Assembly: GCA_041394945.1 (NCBI GenBank)
Contig: JAWKHH010000003.1
Coordinates: 310,001-374,000 of the forward strand
Source of the DNA: Bryobacteraceae bacterium
GTDB lineage: Bacteria; Acidobacteriota; Terriglobia; Bryobacterales; Bryobacteraceae
Reading direction: 5' to 3'
DNA: 64,000 nt
In this document: positions 15,903 through 23,580 of the stretch, in pieces
Layout of the letters: each line of letters begins with the position of its first letter
How positions within the stretch are numbered: the first letter of the stretch is position 1
Made by a program: the position numbers and the translations under genes
Notes under the pieces: generated by a model
What the model saw: the letters and a program-made list of their open reading frames with translations, nothing else
Databases searched by the model: none
Told to the model about the DNA's origin: nothing

Positions 15903-17315
15903 TTAGCGGATCAACAGCGAAAGCGCGTTGGCGCGCCGGCCATCCACGGTGACGGCAAGCTCTACTTCGCCGCGGCCGGCCAGCGAGGGCGGGATGCGGA
16001 CGTTGATTTGATCGAGACCCGCGAATTCGTGCTGCGCGCCGGCATAGAGCACCTCAGCGGGGAGGCCGGCCAAGCGGACATTCACGGCTTCGCCGCGGCC
16101 TCGAATTCCGGTTCCGAACAAAACGAGGATAGCAGGCGCCGCGAGGCTGATGGGTTCGCTGGCGAGGCGGATGTCCTGCCCGCCGCCGGGAAGCGCGGAA
16201 ACAACAAGCGCGGCCGGTCGACCGCGGCCGTCGCCAGTGGCGGAGAAGAGCGCCGGCGCCACCGGATCCACCTGCAACGCGCCAAGGGCGCGCGCCCCGC
16301 GGGAGCTTTCCACCGTGATCGCCGCCTCACCCGGCGCCACGCCGGCCGGAACGTGGTAGTTGATCTGCGCCGGCGAAACGTAGAGCAACCCCGCCGCGGA
16401 GCGTCGCCCGGCCGAATCGACGATCGTGAGACGGATATCGCCGAGCGTCGCCGGCCACGGCCCGGCGGCCGCGCTCGCGGTGACTCCGGCCAGCTTCGCG
16501 CCGAATGCGGAAGCAAGCGAATCCGGCGCCACCGGCCCGGTAAGCGACGCCGCGGAAACGGTGTGCGCCACGCCCAGCAGCAGCGGACAGGCGCCGCCGG
16601 GAACGAACTGACCTGAGTTCACAACCGTCGCCATCTCGGCGAACACCTTCGCCACCGTCGAGGGCGAATCGTACGACTCCGGCGCCACCCACTCGCTGCC
16701 CGCCGCCTCGCATCCGGCCACCGTGCAATTGAGTCTCACCGGCGTCGGCGGAAAGTACATCGTCTGAACAAGATCGTTGCCAGTGAATGGATCCAGTTCG
16801 TACAGCGTGAGGAAGTTCCGCGTGTGCGTGTAAACGTTCAGATCCGCGCAGCCGCCCGCGTCCGCGACGCCGTCGCCATCGGTGTCGATCGGGCAGCGCA
16901 CCGGAACATCCACCGTGACGGTGCCGTGCACATTCACACCCGTGGTGGAGCGTTGCGACGCGCATTCCCCGTCGTTGAACAAGTCACAGTTCGGCGCGCG
17001 ATACGCCGGGTCCGTGGTGCAACTGTTCCATTCGTACCATCCGTCGCGGCAGACGTTCGAGCAGCGGCCATTGTTGTCGCAGACGCGCGTGTCGTGGCAC
17101 CATCCGTCGAACTGGTGGCTGTCGCCCGCGGCGCCGTAGTTCGAAGTGACACCCCAGTTGCCGAACGGCGCCGAGTGCAGCGGATTCCCGGGACACTCGG
17201 CCGAGATATCGCCCGATACGCGCCGGTTGCGATTGAGTCCGGCGACGCTCAACCGGCAAACCTGTCCCGCGGCGACCGGCGTGAGAAGCAACAATGCCAC
17301 AAGCAGGCGCCGCAT
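15903..17315 (-). CDS. Secreted Cys-rich protein with Solibacter-type C-terminal surface module
   Basis: The 470-residue product has a signal peptide 'MRRLLVALLLLTPVAAGQV'. A cysteine-dense region follows (about residues 70-130: 'WCHDTRVCDNNGRCSNVCRD', 'NSCTTDPAYRAPNC', 'DGECASQ'). Next come a possible calcium-binding 'DTDGDGVADAGG', and finally the TIGR03437-type Ig-like module ('LYVSPAQINYHVPAGVAPGE', 'LFGTGIRG', 'FAGLDQINVRIP'). It is probably a cell-surface or extracellular protein of unknown role. The ATG at 17315 is used because it begins the signal peptide. It is divergent from the SelA-like gene at 17343 with a 27-base gap. Confidence 0.8.
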   Translation of the reverse strand: MRRLLVALLLLTPVAAGQVCRLSVAGLNRNRRVSGDISAECPGNPLHSAPFGNWGVTSNYGAAGDSHQFDGWCHDTRVCDNNGRCSNVCRDGWYEWNSCTTDPAYRAPNCDLFNDGECASQRSTTGVNVHGTVTVDVPVRCPIDTDGDGVADAGGCADLNVYTHTRNFLTLYELDPFTGNDLVQTMYFPPTPVRLNCTVAGCEAAGSEWVAPESYDSPSTVAKVFAEMATVVNSGQFVPGGACPLLLGVAHTVSAASLTGPVAPDSLASAFGAKLAGVTASAAAGPWPATLGDIRLTIVDSAGRRSAAGLLYVSPAQINYHVPAGVAPGEAAITVESSRGARALGALQVDPVAPALFSATGDGRGRPAALVVSALPGGGQDIRLASEPISLAAPAILVLFGTGIRGRGEAVNVRLAGLPAEVLYAGAQHEFAGLDQINVRIPPSLAGRGEVELAVTVDGRRANALSLLIR

Positions 17316-17342
17316 ATTCTCACGGTAGCGTATGCTAATCCC

Positions 17343-18944
17343 ATGAAGTCCACACGCAGAGTTGTGAAGTCCGCCGTCAACCGGCGCGACCTCTTCAAAG
17401 CCTCCGCGCTCGCCCCGGCCGCCATGGCCGGGCTCGCCGGAGCATCCCCGCTCGCAGCCGCTACGGAGAACCCGTCTGTCTATACCGATCTCGGCGTGAA
17501 GCCCTTCATCAACACCACCGCAACCCTCACTATCAACGGCGGGTCGCGCCAACTCGACGAAGTGATCGCCGCCATTGAGGCCGCCGGCAAGTTCCACGTC
17601 AATATCGACGAGCTGATGGAGAAGGCCGGGGAACGGCTCTCCCAATTGCTCAAGGTCGAATGGGCGATGGTCACCTCCGGCGCCGCCGCCGCGCTCACTC
17701 ACGCCACCTCAGCCTGTGTGGCCGGCGCGGACCCGGAAGCGATGCAGCAGCTCCCCAACCTTGCCGGCCTGAAGAACGAAGTCATCATGCCCAAGTGGTC
17801 CCGCAACCAGTACGACCACGCCATCCGCGCCGTCGGCGTCACCATCGTCGAGGTGGAAACACCAGAGCAGGCGCGCAACGCCGTCTCCAGCCGAACCGCC
17901 ATGATGGCCATGCTCGGTGAAAAGTGGGGCAAGGAAAGCGTCACGCTCGACGACTTCGCCGCCGTCGCGCGCGGCCGCAACATCCCCATCCTCATCGACG
18001 CCGCGGCCGACCCGCTCGTCACGCCGGACCCCTACCTCTCGCGCGGCGCATCGCTCGTCGCCTACAGCGGAGGCAAGATCCTCCGCGGACCGCAAACGGC
18101 CGGCCTCCTCGTCGGCCGCAAGGATCTCATCCGGGCCGCGTTCCTCAACAGCGCGCCGCACCACGCCGTGGGCCGCGCCCTGAAAGTCAGCAAGGAAGAG
18201 ATTGTCGGCATCGTCAAGGCCGTGGAAGTGTGGGTCACCAAGCGCAACCTCGAAGCCGAGTACAAGGAATGGGAATCGTGGTACACGCACATCACTTCGG
18301 AGATCACGAAGGTTCCGGGCGTCAGCACGAAGGTGAACCCGCCCCGGCGCGGCGGGCCATTCCCTACTCTCACAGTCGCGTGGGATCCGAACAAGGTCGC
18401 GCTCACCGCCGGGCAGGTCGGTGAGATGATGCTCAACGGCGAGCCGCGCATTCAGACGCACGCCGCCGGCGCCGTCACCTCGTTTCTCATCCGCCCGGTG
18501 GCGATGAAACCCGGCGAGTACAAGATTGTCGCGGAGCGTCTCCGTGCGATTCTCGATGCCCACAAGGGCATGTTGAAGCGCCCCGAACTCCGCTCCCCGG
18601 CGTCGAACGTCAGCGGCAATTGGGACGTCAATATCGATTTCGTCGCCGGCAAGGGCAAGCACCGCCTGTTCCTCGAATCAGCCGGCAACAACGTACGCGG
18701 CGTCCACTACGGCCGCTTCCGCAACGGCGACCTCAAAGGCAGCGTCAGCGGCGAGGACGTGAAGTTCACCAGCACGCTGCCGTTCGAAGGCTCGCGGCTC
18801 GAATACGCGTTCGCGGGCAAGGTCGCCGGCGACACCATGTCGGGCACGCTCAACTGCGGCGAGCACGGGATGGCAAAGTGGACGGCAGTTCGCCACTCGG
18901 CGGGCTCCCCCGGCCGCGACCCCTCCAAGCCGGGAGTCGCGTAG
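17343..18944 (+). CDS. Tat-exported SelA-like PLP enzyme with extra C-terminal domain, paralogue 2
   Basis: The 533-residue protein carries a Tat leader ('AVNRRDLFKASALAPAAMAG'). Its SelA-like PLP core resembles that of 14673-15869, with Lys245 in 'AYSGGKILRGPQTAGLLVG' and 'ILIDAAADPLVTPD'. It adds about 110 C-terminal residues ('NVSGNWDVNIDFVAGKGKHR' onward) that look like a beta-rich module absent from paralogue 1. The probable activity is a PLP-dependent lyase/ammonia-lyase in the periplasm. It starts a tight operon with the unknown Tat protein and the dipeptidase. Confidence 0.8.
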   Translation: MKSTRRVVKSAVNRRDLFKASALAPAAMAGLAGASPLAAATENPSVYTDLGVKPFINTTATLTINGGSRQLDEVIAAIEAAGKFHVNIDELMEKAGERLSQLLKVEWAMVTSGAAAALTHATSACVAGADPEAMQQLPNLAGLKNEVIMPKWSRNQYDHAIRAVGVTIVEVETPEQARNAVSSRTAMMAMLGEKWGKESVTLDDFAAVARGRNIPILIDAAADPLVTPDPYLSRGASLVAYSGGKILRGPQTAGLLVGRKDLIRAAFLNSAPHHAVGRALKVSKEEIVGIVKAVEVWVTKRNLEAEYKEWESWYTHITSEITKVPGVSTKVNPPRRGGPFPTLTVAWDPNKVALTAGQVGEMMLNGEPRIQTHAAGAVTSFLIRPVAMKPGEYKIVAERLRAILDAHKGMLKRPELRSPASNVSGNWDVNIDFVAGKGKHRLFLESAGNNVRGVHYGRFRNGDLKGSVSGEDVKFTSTLPFEGSRLEYAFAGKVAGDTMSGTLNCGEHGMAKWTAVRHSAGSPGRDPSKPGVA

Positions 18945-18947
18945 ACG

Positions 18948-20174
18948 GTGATCACACGTAGAAACTTCACCTGCGCGGCCGCGGCCGCGTCGCTCCAGGC
19001 GGCTCCGGCCGCTAAACCGAAAATCGCTCTCGTGATCACCGAGTACCGCCGGAACGCCCATGCTGACGTCATCGGCACGCGCCTGCTCGGCGGTTACGAC
19101 TATAACGGCAAGCGACAGCAGCCGCGCGTGCAAGTCGTCTCGATGTTCACGGACCAGATTGCCGCCAACGACCTTTCGCGCCCCTACGCGAAAAAGCACA
19201 ACGTCCCCATCTACGACACCGTGCGCGACGCGCTCACACTCGGCGGCGCGTCGCTCGCCGTCGAAGGCGTGGCGATCGTCGGCGAGCACGGCCGCTATCC
19301 CTACAACGAAAAGGGCCAGCATCTCTACCCGCGCTACGAGCTGTTTTCCCAAGTCGTGGAAGTATTCAAGTCTTCCGGGCGAACTGTGCCGGTTTTCTCC
19401 GACAAACACCTTTCCACCGAATGGTGGAAAGCCAAGTGGATGTACGATCAGTCCCGCGAGATGCACTTTCCGTTTCTCGCCGGATCGTCGGTCACCGTCG
19501 CCTGGCGGCGTCCGGAGATGGAATTGCCGGCGGGCGCGAAACTCCGCCACGCCGTGGCCGCCGCCTACGGCGGGCTGGAAGCATACGGCTATCATTCGCT
19601 CGAATCGCTCCAGTGCCAGGCCGAACGGCGTGCGGGCGGAGAGACCGGAGTGGCCGCGGCGCAGTGCCTGGAAGGCGCGGATGTCTGGCGCTGGACCGAC
19701 GCCAACCCATGGGCTCAACCGCTGCTCGATGCCGCGGTGGCGCGCAGCGAAACCCGCACCGCAGGGAACCTGCGTGAAATCGTGAAACAGCCCGCGCTGT
19801 TTATCGTCCAGTACAAGGACGGCTTTCAAGGCCTCGTCTACATGCTCAACGGCGGGATTCAGGATTTCACGTTCGCCGCACAGGTGGAGGGCCGGAAACA
19901 AATCGACTCCACTTTGTTTTTCCTCCAGCCGGGCCGGCCCTATGCGCACTTCTCGGGCCTCGTCTGGTGGATCGAGGATCTGATGCTCAACAAACGAGCG
20001 CCGTACCCGGTGGAACGGACGCTACTCGTAACCGGGACCTTGGCGTCGCTGATGGAATCGGCTTGGCGCGGACACACCCGCATCGAGACGCCACACCTCG
20101 ACGTCGCCTACCAGCCGGCCAAAGGCACCTTCTACAATCGGGGCGCGGCGCCGCCGCTCAAGGAAGACATCTAG
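18948..20174 (+). CDS. Tat-exported protein of unknown function
   Basis: This 408-residue protein starts at GTG 18948 with 'MITRRNFTCAAAAASLQAA', a Tat-like leader. The mature part opens with a Rossmann-like strand 'KIALVITEYRRNAHADVIG'. Conserved-looking segments follow: 'VEGVAIVGEHGRYPYNEKGQ' and 'PVFSDKHLSTEWWKAKWMYD'. I do not recognise a family with a known reaction. It might be a Gfo/Idh-like fold that has lost its domain signatures. It begins 3 bases after the SelA-like gene stop and ends 1 base before the dipeptidase start, so the three should act together. Confidence 0.65.
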   Translation: MITRRNFTCAAAAASLQAAPAAKPKIALVITEYRRNAHADVIGTRLLGGYDYNGKRQQPRVQVVSMFTDQIAANDLSRPYAKKHNVPIYDTVRDALTLGGASLAVEGVAIVGEHGRYPYNEKGQHLYPRYELFSQVVEVFKSSGRTVPVFSDKHLSTEWWKAKWMYDQSREMHFPFLAGSSVTVAWRRPEMELPAGAKLRHAVAAAYGGLEAYGYHSLESLQCQAERRAGGETGVAAAQCLEGADVWRWTDANPWAQPLLDAAVARSETRTAGNLREIVKQPALFIVQYKDGFQGLVYMLNGGIQDFTFAAQVEGRKQIDSTLFFLQPGRPYAHFSGLVWWIEDLMLNKRAPYPVERTLLVTGTLASLMESAWRGHTRIETPHLDVAYQPAKGTFYNRGAAPPLKEDI

Positions 20175-20175
20175 C

Positions 20176-21366
20176 GTGCGTCTCGCCCTCGCCCTCCTGC
20201 TTGGCGCCGTCGCGTTCGGCCAGGTCTCCGATCGCGCCCGCCGCCTCCACAAAGACGCCCTCGTCTTCGATGCCCACGTTCACGTCGTCAACCGCCAGTT
20301 CCACGACGGCTCCGACATCGGCCAGCGACTGAAAGGCGGCCAGTTCGACCTCGTCCGTGCCCGCGAAGGCGGCGTCGACGCGCTGTTCTTCTCGCTCTAC
20401 GTCCCCGAGGAATACTATCCGCAGCGCTTCGAAACCAAGCACGTCCTCCGCCTCCTCGACCTCGCCCACCGTCAGGTCGAAGCGAACAAGGACAAGATTG
20501 GCATCGCGCTCTCGCCCGCCGACTTCGACCGCCTCCAGCGCCAGGGCCGCATGGCCGCCGTGCTCGACCTCGAGGGCGGCTTCGATCTCGATGGCGACCT
20601 CGGCGTCCTCCGCATGCTGCACCGCCTCGGGCTTCGCTCCCTCCAGCTTCCCGCCCATAACTGGGCGAACAACTTCGCCGATTCCTGCTGCAGCAAGGCC
20701 CCGAAGTGGAACGGCCTCAACGAACACGGCCGCGCCGTGATCCGCGAGATGAACCGCCTCGGGATGGTGATCAACATCTCGCACGCCTCGGACGCCACCG
20801 TGGAACAGGCGCTCGCCGTCTCCACCGCCCCCATCGTCGCCACGCATCACGGCATGCGAGCGCTCAACGATATCCCGCGCACCATGCCCGACGGCATCAT
20901 GAAGAAGCTCGCGGCAAAGGGCGGCGTCATTGGCTTCCACATCGGCAACGAGTTCCACCGCCGCAAGATGTTCGACTGGCTCACGGCCAAGGTGGGCAAG
21001 ACGTTCTGGGATACGAGCGCCGTCGGCAAGGAAAGCCCGGCGACCATCGCGGACGTCGATCGCCACGTAGCGCCGAAGTTCCCCATGATGGGCTCCGATG
21101 CGCCCGACGATCTGCTGATGACGCCCGAGGAGTGGATCGGCGTCATCGAGCGCGCCATTTCCATCGTCGGCGAAGATCACGTGATGCTCGGCTCCGACTT
21201 CGACGGTGGACCCACGCCCCCGCGCGGCATGCACGACGTCTCGGACCTCCCGCAGCTCACCGAAGCCATGCTCCGCCGCGGCTGGAGCGAAGCGCGCATC
21301 CGCAAGTTCCTCGGCGGAAACCTTCTGCGCGTGTGGCGCGAGATCGACGCGGCCGCGAAGCGCTGA
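20176..21366 (+). CDS. Membrane dipeptidase-like metallohydrolase (peptidase M19)
   Basis: The 396-residue protein starts at GTG with a signal peptide 'MRLALALLLGAVAFGQV' and carries renal-dipeptidase motifs. These are the first metal pair 'VFDAHVHV', bridging Glu in 'LDLEGGFDLDGDLG', His in 'INISHASDATVEQAL' and 'IVATHHGMRALNDIPRTM', and Asp in 'MLGSDFDGGPTPPRGM'. Family members hydrolyse dipeptides, including D-amino-acid-containing ones, in the periplasm. It is the last gene of the operon starting at 17343, consistent with amino-acid or amino-sugar scavenging. Confidence 0.88.
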   Translation: MRLALALLLGAVAFGQVSDRARRLHKDALVFDAHVHVVNRQFHDGSDIGQRLKGGQFDLVRAREGGVDALFFSLYVPEEYYPQRFETKHVLRLLDLAHRQVEANKDKIGIALSPADFDRLQRQGRMAAVLDLEGGFDLDGDLGVLRMLHRLGLRSLQLPAHNWANNFADSCCSKAPKWNGLNEHGRAVIREMNRLGMVINISHASDATVEQALAVSTAPIVATHHGMRALNDIPRTMPDGIMKKLAAKGGVIGFHIGNEFHRRKMFDWLTAKVGKTFWDTSAVGKESPATIADVDRHVAPKFPMMGSDAPDDLLMTPEEWIGVIERAISIVGEDHVMLGSDFDGGPTPPRGMHDVSDLPQLTEAMLRRGWSEARIRKFLGGNLLRVWREIDAAAKR

Positions 21367-21433
21367 CCGTCGGCCAGGTCTTCTCACGCGTCTCGCGACG
21401 AAACCCGGTTTAGAGATGCGGGCCAGGATTGGG

Positions 21434-22660
21434 CTACGATTCCAAAGCCGGCGCCAGCCGCTCTACACCATTCGCCACCGGGCGCGCCGGTAATGCCACC
21501 AGCCACGACCCCACACCCGCCAGCGCCACCGCCGCCGCCAACAGGTAGAAGATCGAGTCGTACGAACCCGTCCGCTCCAGCGTCCGCGCCAACAGCAGCG
21601 GCCCCACCGCCGACGCCAGCACGGTCATCATCTGCGCCGCTCCCTGAATCCGCCCTAGGTGCTCGCCGCCGTAGGCTTGCCGCCACACGGTGAAGAACAC
21701 CACCGTCACGATGCCCCCCGCCGCCCCCATCGCCACGCCGTACGCCGCCACGTGCGAGTAGGTCGCCACCAACGGGAGCGCCACCAGCGCCGCCGCCAGG
21801 ATCGCCATGCCGATGCCCATCAGCCGCTGGATCGGCCAGCGCGTCGCCGCCCACCCGCCCGCGAAGTTAGCCACCAGCCCCACCATCGTGCTGATCACCA
21901 GCACCTGGTGATACACACCCGCCTCGAACCCGCGCTGCTCGAGGATCGATTGGTTGAACAGCGCGATGCCCGAGTAGACCAGCCCGAATAGCGAACTCGC
22001 AACCGCGAACGTCCAGAACGCCGGTCCGCGGAGCGCTTCGCCGAGCGTGAGTCCGCCCGCGGCGGGTCCGTCCGCGGCCTGGTCCTCGTTCGCGCCGCGC
22101 CCCAGCAACCACAACACCGGAGCCGCCACGATCAGCGCCCACCCAAGCGCCGACCACGCCGGGCGCCATCCCCGCGAGAGAATCGCCGAACCGAGCGTCG
22201 GAAAAGCCGCGATGAACCCCACAGCCACCAGCAGCGCGAACATCCCCATCGCCACCGCCAGCCGCGACTCGAACCGCTTCCCCACCAGCGCCAGCGACGC
22301 CACCGAGAGCGCGCTCTGTCCCAATCCGCGCGTCAGCGTCACTGTAACGGCGAGGACAGTCACTGCCGTCGCTACCCCCATCGCGAGCACCGTCGCGCCC
22401 AGAAGCGCCGACAACACAGCCGCCACGGCCCGCGGCCCGAACCGGTCCGCCAGCCTGCCCGCCGGCAAACATGCCAAGGACCCGATGAGAGTCGCCCACA
22501 GGTTGATCTCCGCGAACCCGACGCGCGACACCGGAAAGCTGGCAAGCAGCGGCTCGGTGATCAACCCGAGCCCTTGCGTGCGGCCCGGCAAGGTCGCCAC
22601 CATCGCGAGCGCGCCGGCGCAGATCGCCGCCCATTCGTTCCTGCGCAGAGTGCGAAGCAT
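21434..22660 (-). CDS. MFS transporter
   Basis: The 408-residue integral membrane protein has about 12 helices. The MFS signature 'LPAGRLADRFGPRAVAAVLS' lies between helices 2 and 3 and a second-half repeat 'NFAGGWAATRWPIQRLMGIG' follows. The substrate is not predictable; the arrangement resembles monocarboxylate/oxalate-type antiporters. The start codon at 22658-22660 overlaps an ATG on the opposite strand (sequence CATG). Confidence 0.82.
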   Translation of the reverse strand: MLRTLRRNEWAAICAGALAMVATLPGRTQGLGLITEPLLASFPVSRVGFAEINLWATLIGSLACLPAGRLADRFGPRAVAAVLSALLGATVLAMGVATAVTVLAVTVTLTRGLGQSALSVASLALVGKRFESRLAVAMGMFALLVAVGFIAAFPTLGSAILSRGWRPAWSALGWALIVAAPVLWLLGRGANEDQAADGPAAGGLTLGEALRGPAFWTFAVASSLFGLVYSGIALFNQSILEQRGFEAGVYHQVLVISTMVGLVANFAGGWAATRWPIQRLMGIGMAILAAALVALPLVATYSHVAAYGVAMGAAGGIVTVVFFTVWRQAYGGEHLGRIQGAAQMMTVLASAVGPLLLARTLERTGSYDSIFYLLAAAVALAGVGSWLVALPARPVANGVERLAPALES

Positions 22661-22688
22661 GCGTGAACTGCTATTCTACCGTCCGAAG

Positions 22689-23156
22689 ATGAACCCGCCC
22701 GGCGAAGCGATCACCCTCTGGACCGTCCGCGCCGCCTTCGCCTGCTACCTCATCGCGCTTCATCCGCGCCTCGAACCCCGCCGCGCCTGGTGGACCGCCG
22801 GATTCGCGTTCTTCGCCGCGCATGTCGCCGCCGCGTTCCACTTCTATCACCACTGGAGCCACGCCGCCGCCTGGCTCGACACCCAGCGGCAAACCGCCGC
22901 GCTGATGGGTGGCCGCGGATGGGGCGGGGGCTTATGGTTCAACTACGTCTTCGCCGCCGTCTGGGCCGCCGATGTCGCGCGCACTTGGCTTGGCGCGAAA
23001 TGGGGCCGTCCGTGGCGCATCTTCGTTCAGGTCTTCTTCGCGTTCCTGTTCTTCAACGCCACGGTCGTCTTCGGCCACGGAGCGATCCGCTGGACCGGCG
23101 CGGCCGGGTTCCTATGGCTGGGATTGCTGGCGGCGCGGAACATCCGCTTCCGGTGA
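22689..23156 (+). CDS. Small integral membrane protein
   Basis: This protein of about 155 residues has four predicted membrane helices and several histidines near membrane faces ('AAHVAAAFHFYHHWSHAAAW' and a Gly-rich loop 'MGGRGWGGGLWFNYVF'). No family is recognised with confidence. An ATG at 22659 (adding 'MRELLFYRPK') is in frame, but it would overlap the start codon of the divergent transporter. ATG 22689 leaves about 28 bases for signals and is preferred. It ends just before a strong hairpin terminator. Confidence 0.6.
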   Translation: MNPPGEAITLWTVRAAFACYLIALHPRLEPRRAWWTAGFAFFAAHVAAAFHFYHHWSHAAAWLDTQRQTAALMGGRGWGGGLWFNYVFAAVWAADVARTWLGAKWGRPWRIFVQVFFAFLFFNATVVFGHGAIRWTGAAGFLWLGLLAARNIRFR

Positions 23157-23168
23157 CCGCGGCAAAGA

Positions 23169-23216
23169 AGACAGCCGGCTGGACCATCCTTTCGAGGACT
23201 GTCCAGCCGGCTGTCT
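23169..23216. terminator. Bidirectional hairpin terminator
   Basis: A perfect 16-base inverted repeat (23169-23184 and 23201-23216) with a 16-base loop lies between two convergent genes (22689-23156 plus, 23237-23470 minus). The stem is very G+C-rich. A modest T-rich stretch follows on the minus strand only, so termination may rely on the stem itself. Confidence 0.75.
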
Positions 23217-23236
23217 GGGTCTACCGTCGTTCGATC

Positions 23237-23470
23237 CTAGCTCGTAGTCGCCATGCGCTGAGCCATGATCGCGCGCATCTGATCTTTCGCGTGAAGCTTC
23301 AGCTTCTTCAGACGGACTTCTTCCATCTGCTCGTCGTCGGTGAGGTGGTCTTTGTTCTCCAACTCCACAAGCTGGCGGTCATACGCCGTATGCTCTTCCG
23401 ACAGCGCGCGAAAACTCGGATCTGTCTCGATCAGATGCGCCTTCAACTCCATTTCGTTGGTCAACTCCAT
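23237..23470 (-). CDS. YdcH/DUF465-family small helical protein
   Basis: The 77-residue product 'MELTNEMELKAHLIETDPSF' continues with 'LVELENKDHLTDDEQMEEVRLKKLKLHAKDQM', the two-helix hairpin pattern of DUF465/YdcH proteins. The function of the family is unknown. AAGGGAGG lies 11 bases before the ATG at 23470, which supports this start over longer upstream ones. It stands alone between a terminator and the glycosyltransferase gene. Confidence 0.75.
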   Translation of the reverse strand: MELTNEMELKAHLIETDPSFRALSEEHTAYDRQLVELENKDHLTDDEQMEEVRLKKLKLHAKDQMRAIMAQRMATTS

Positions 23471-23580
23471 TCTCGTGTTGCCTCCCTTTTGATGTGAGGT
23501 CGCCACGCCGGGTCTCGTACCGGCCCGGTGGGTGATCTGTTCTATCCAACGCATGGGGATTCCCATGTTTCGTCCAAACT

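Noticed and set aside
14634..16616. 660-codon plus-strand frame across the SelA-like and Solibacter-module genes
   Set aside because: It is antisense to two recognised genes and its Arg/His-rich translation shows no family features.
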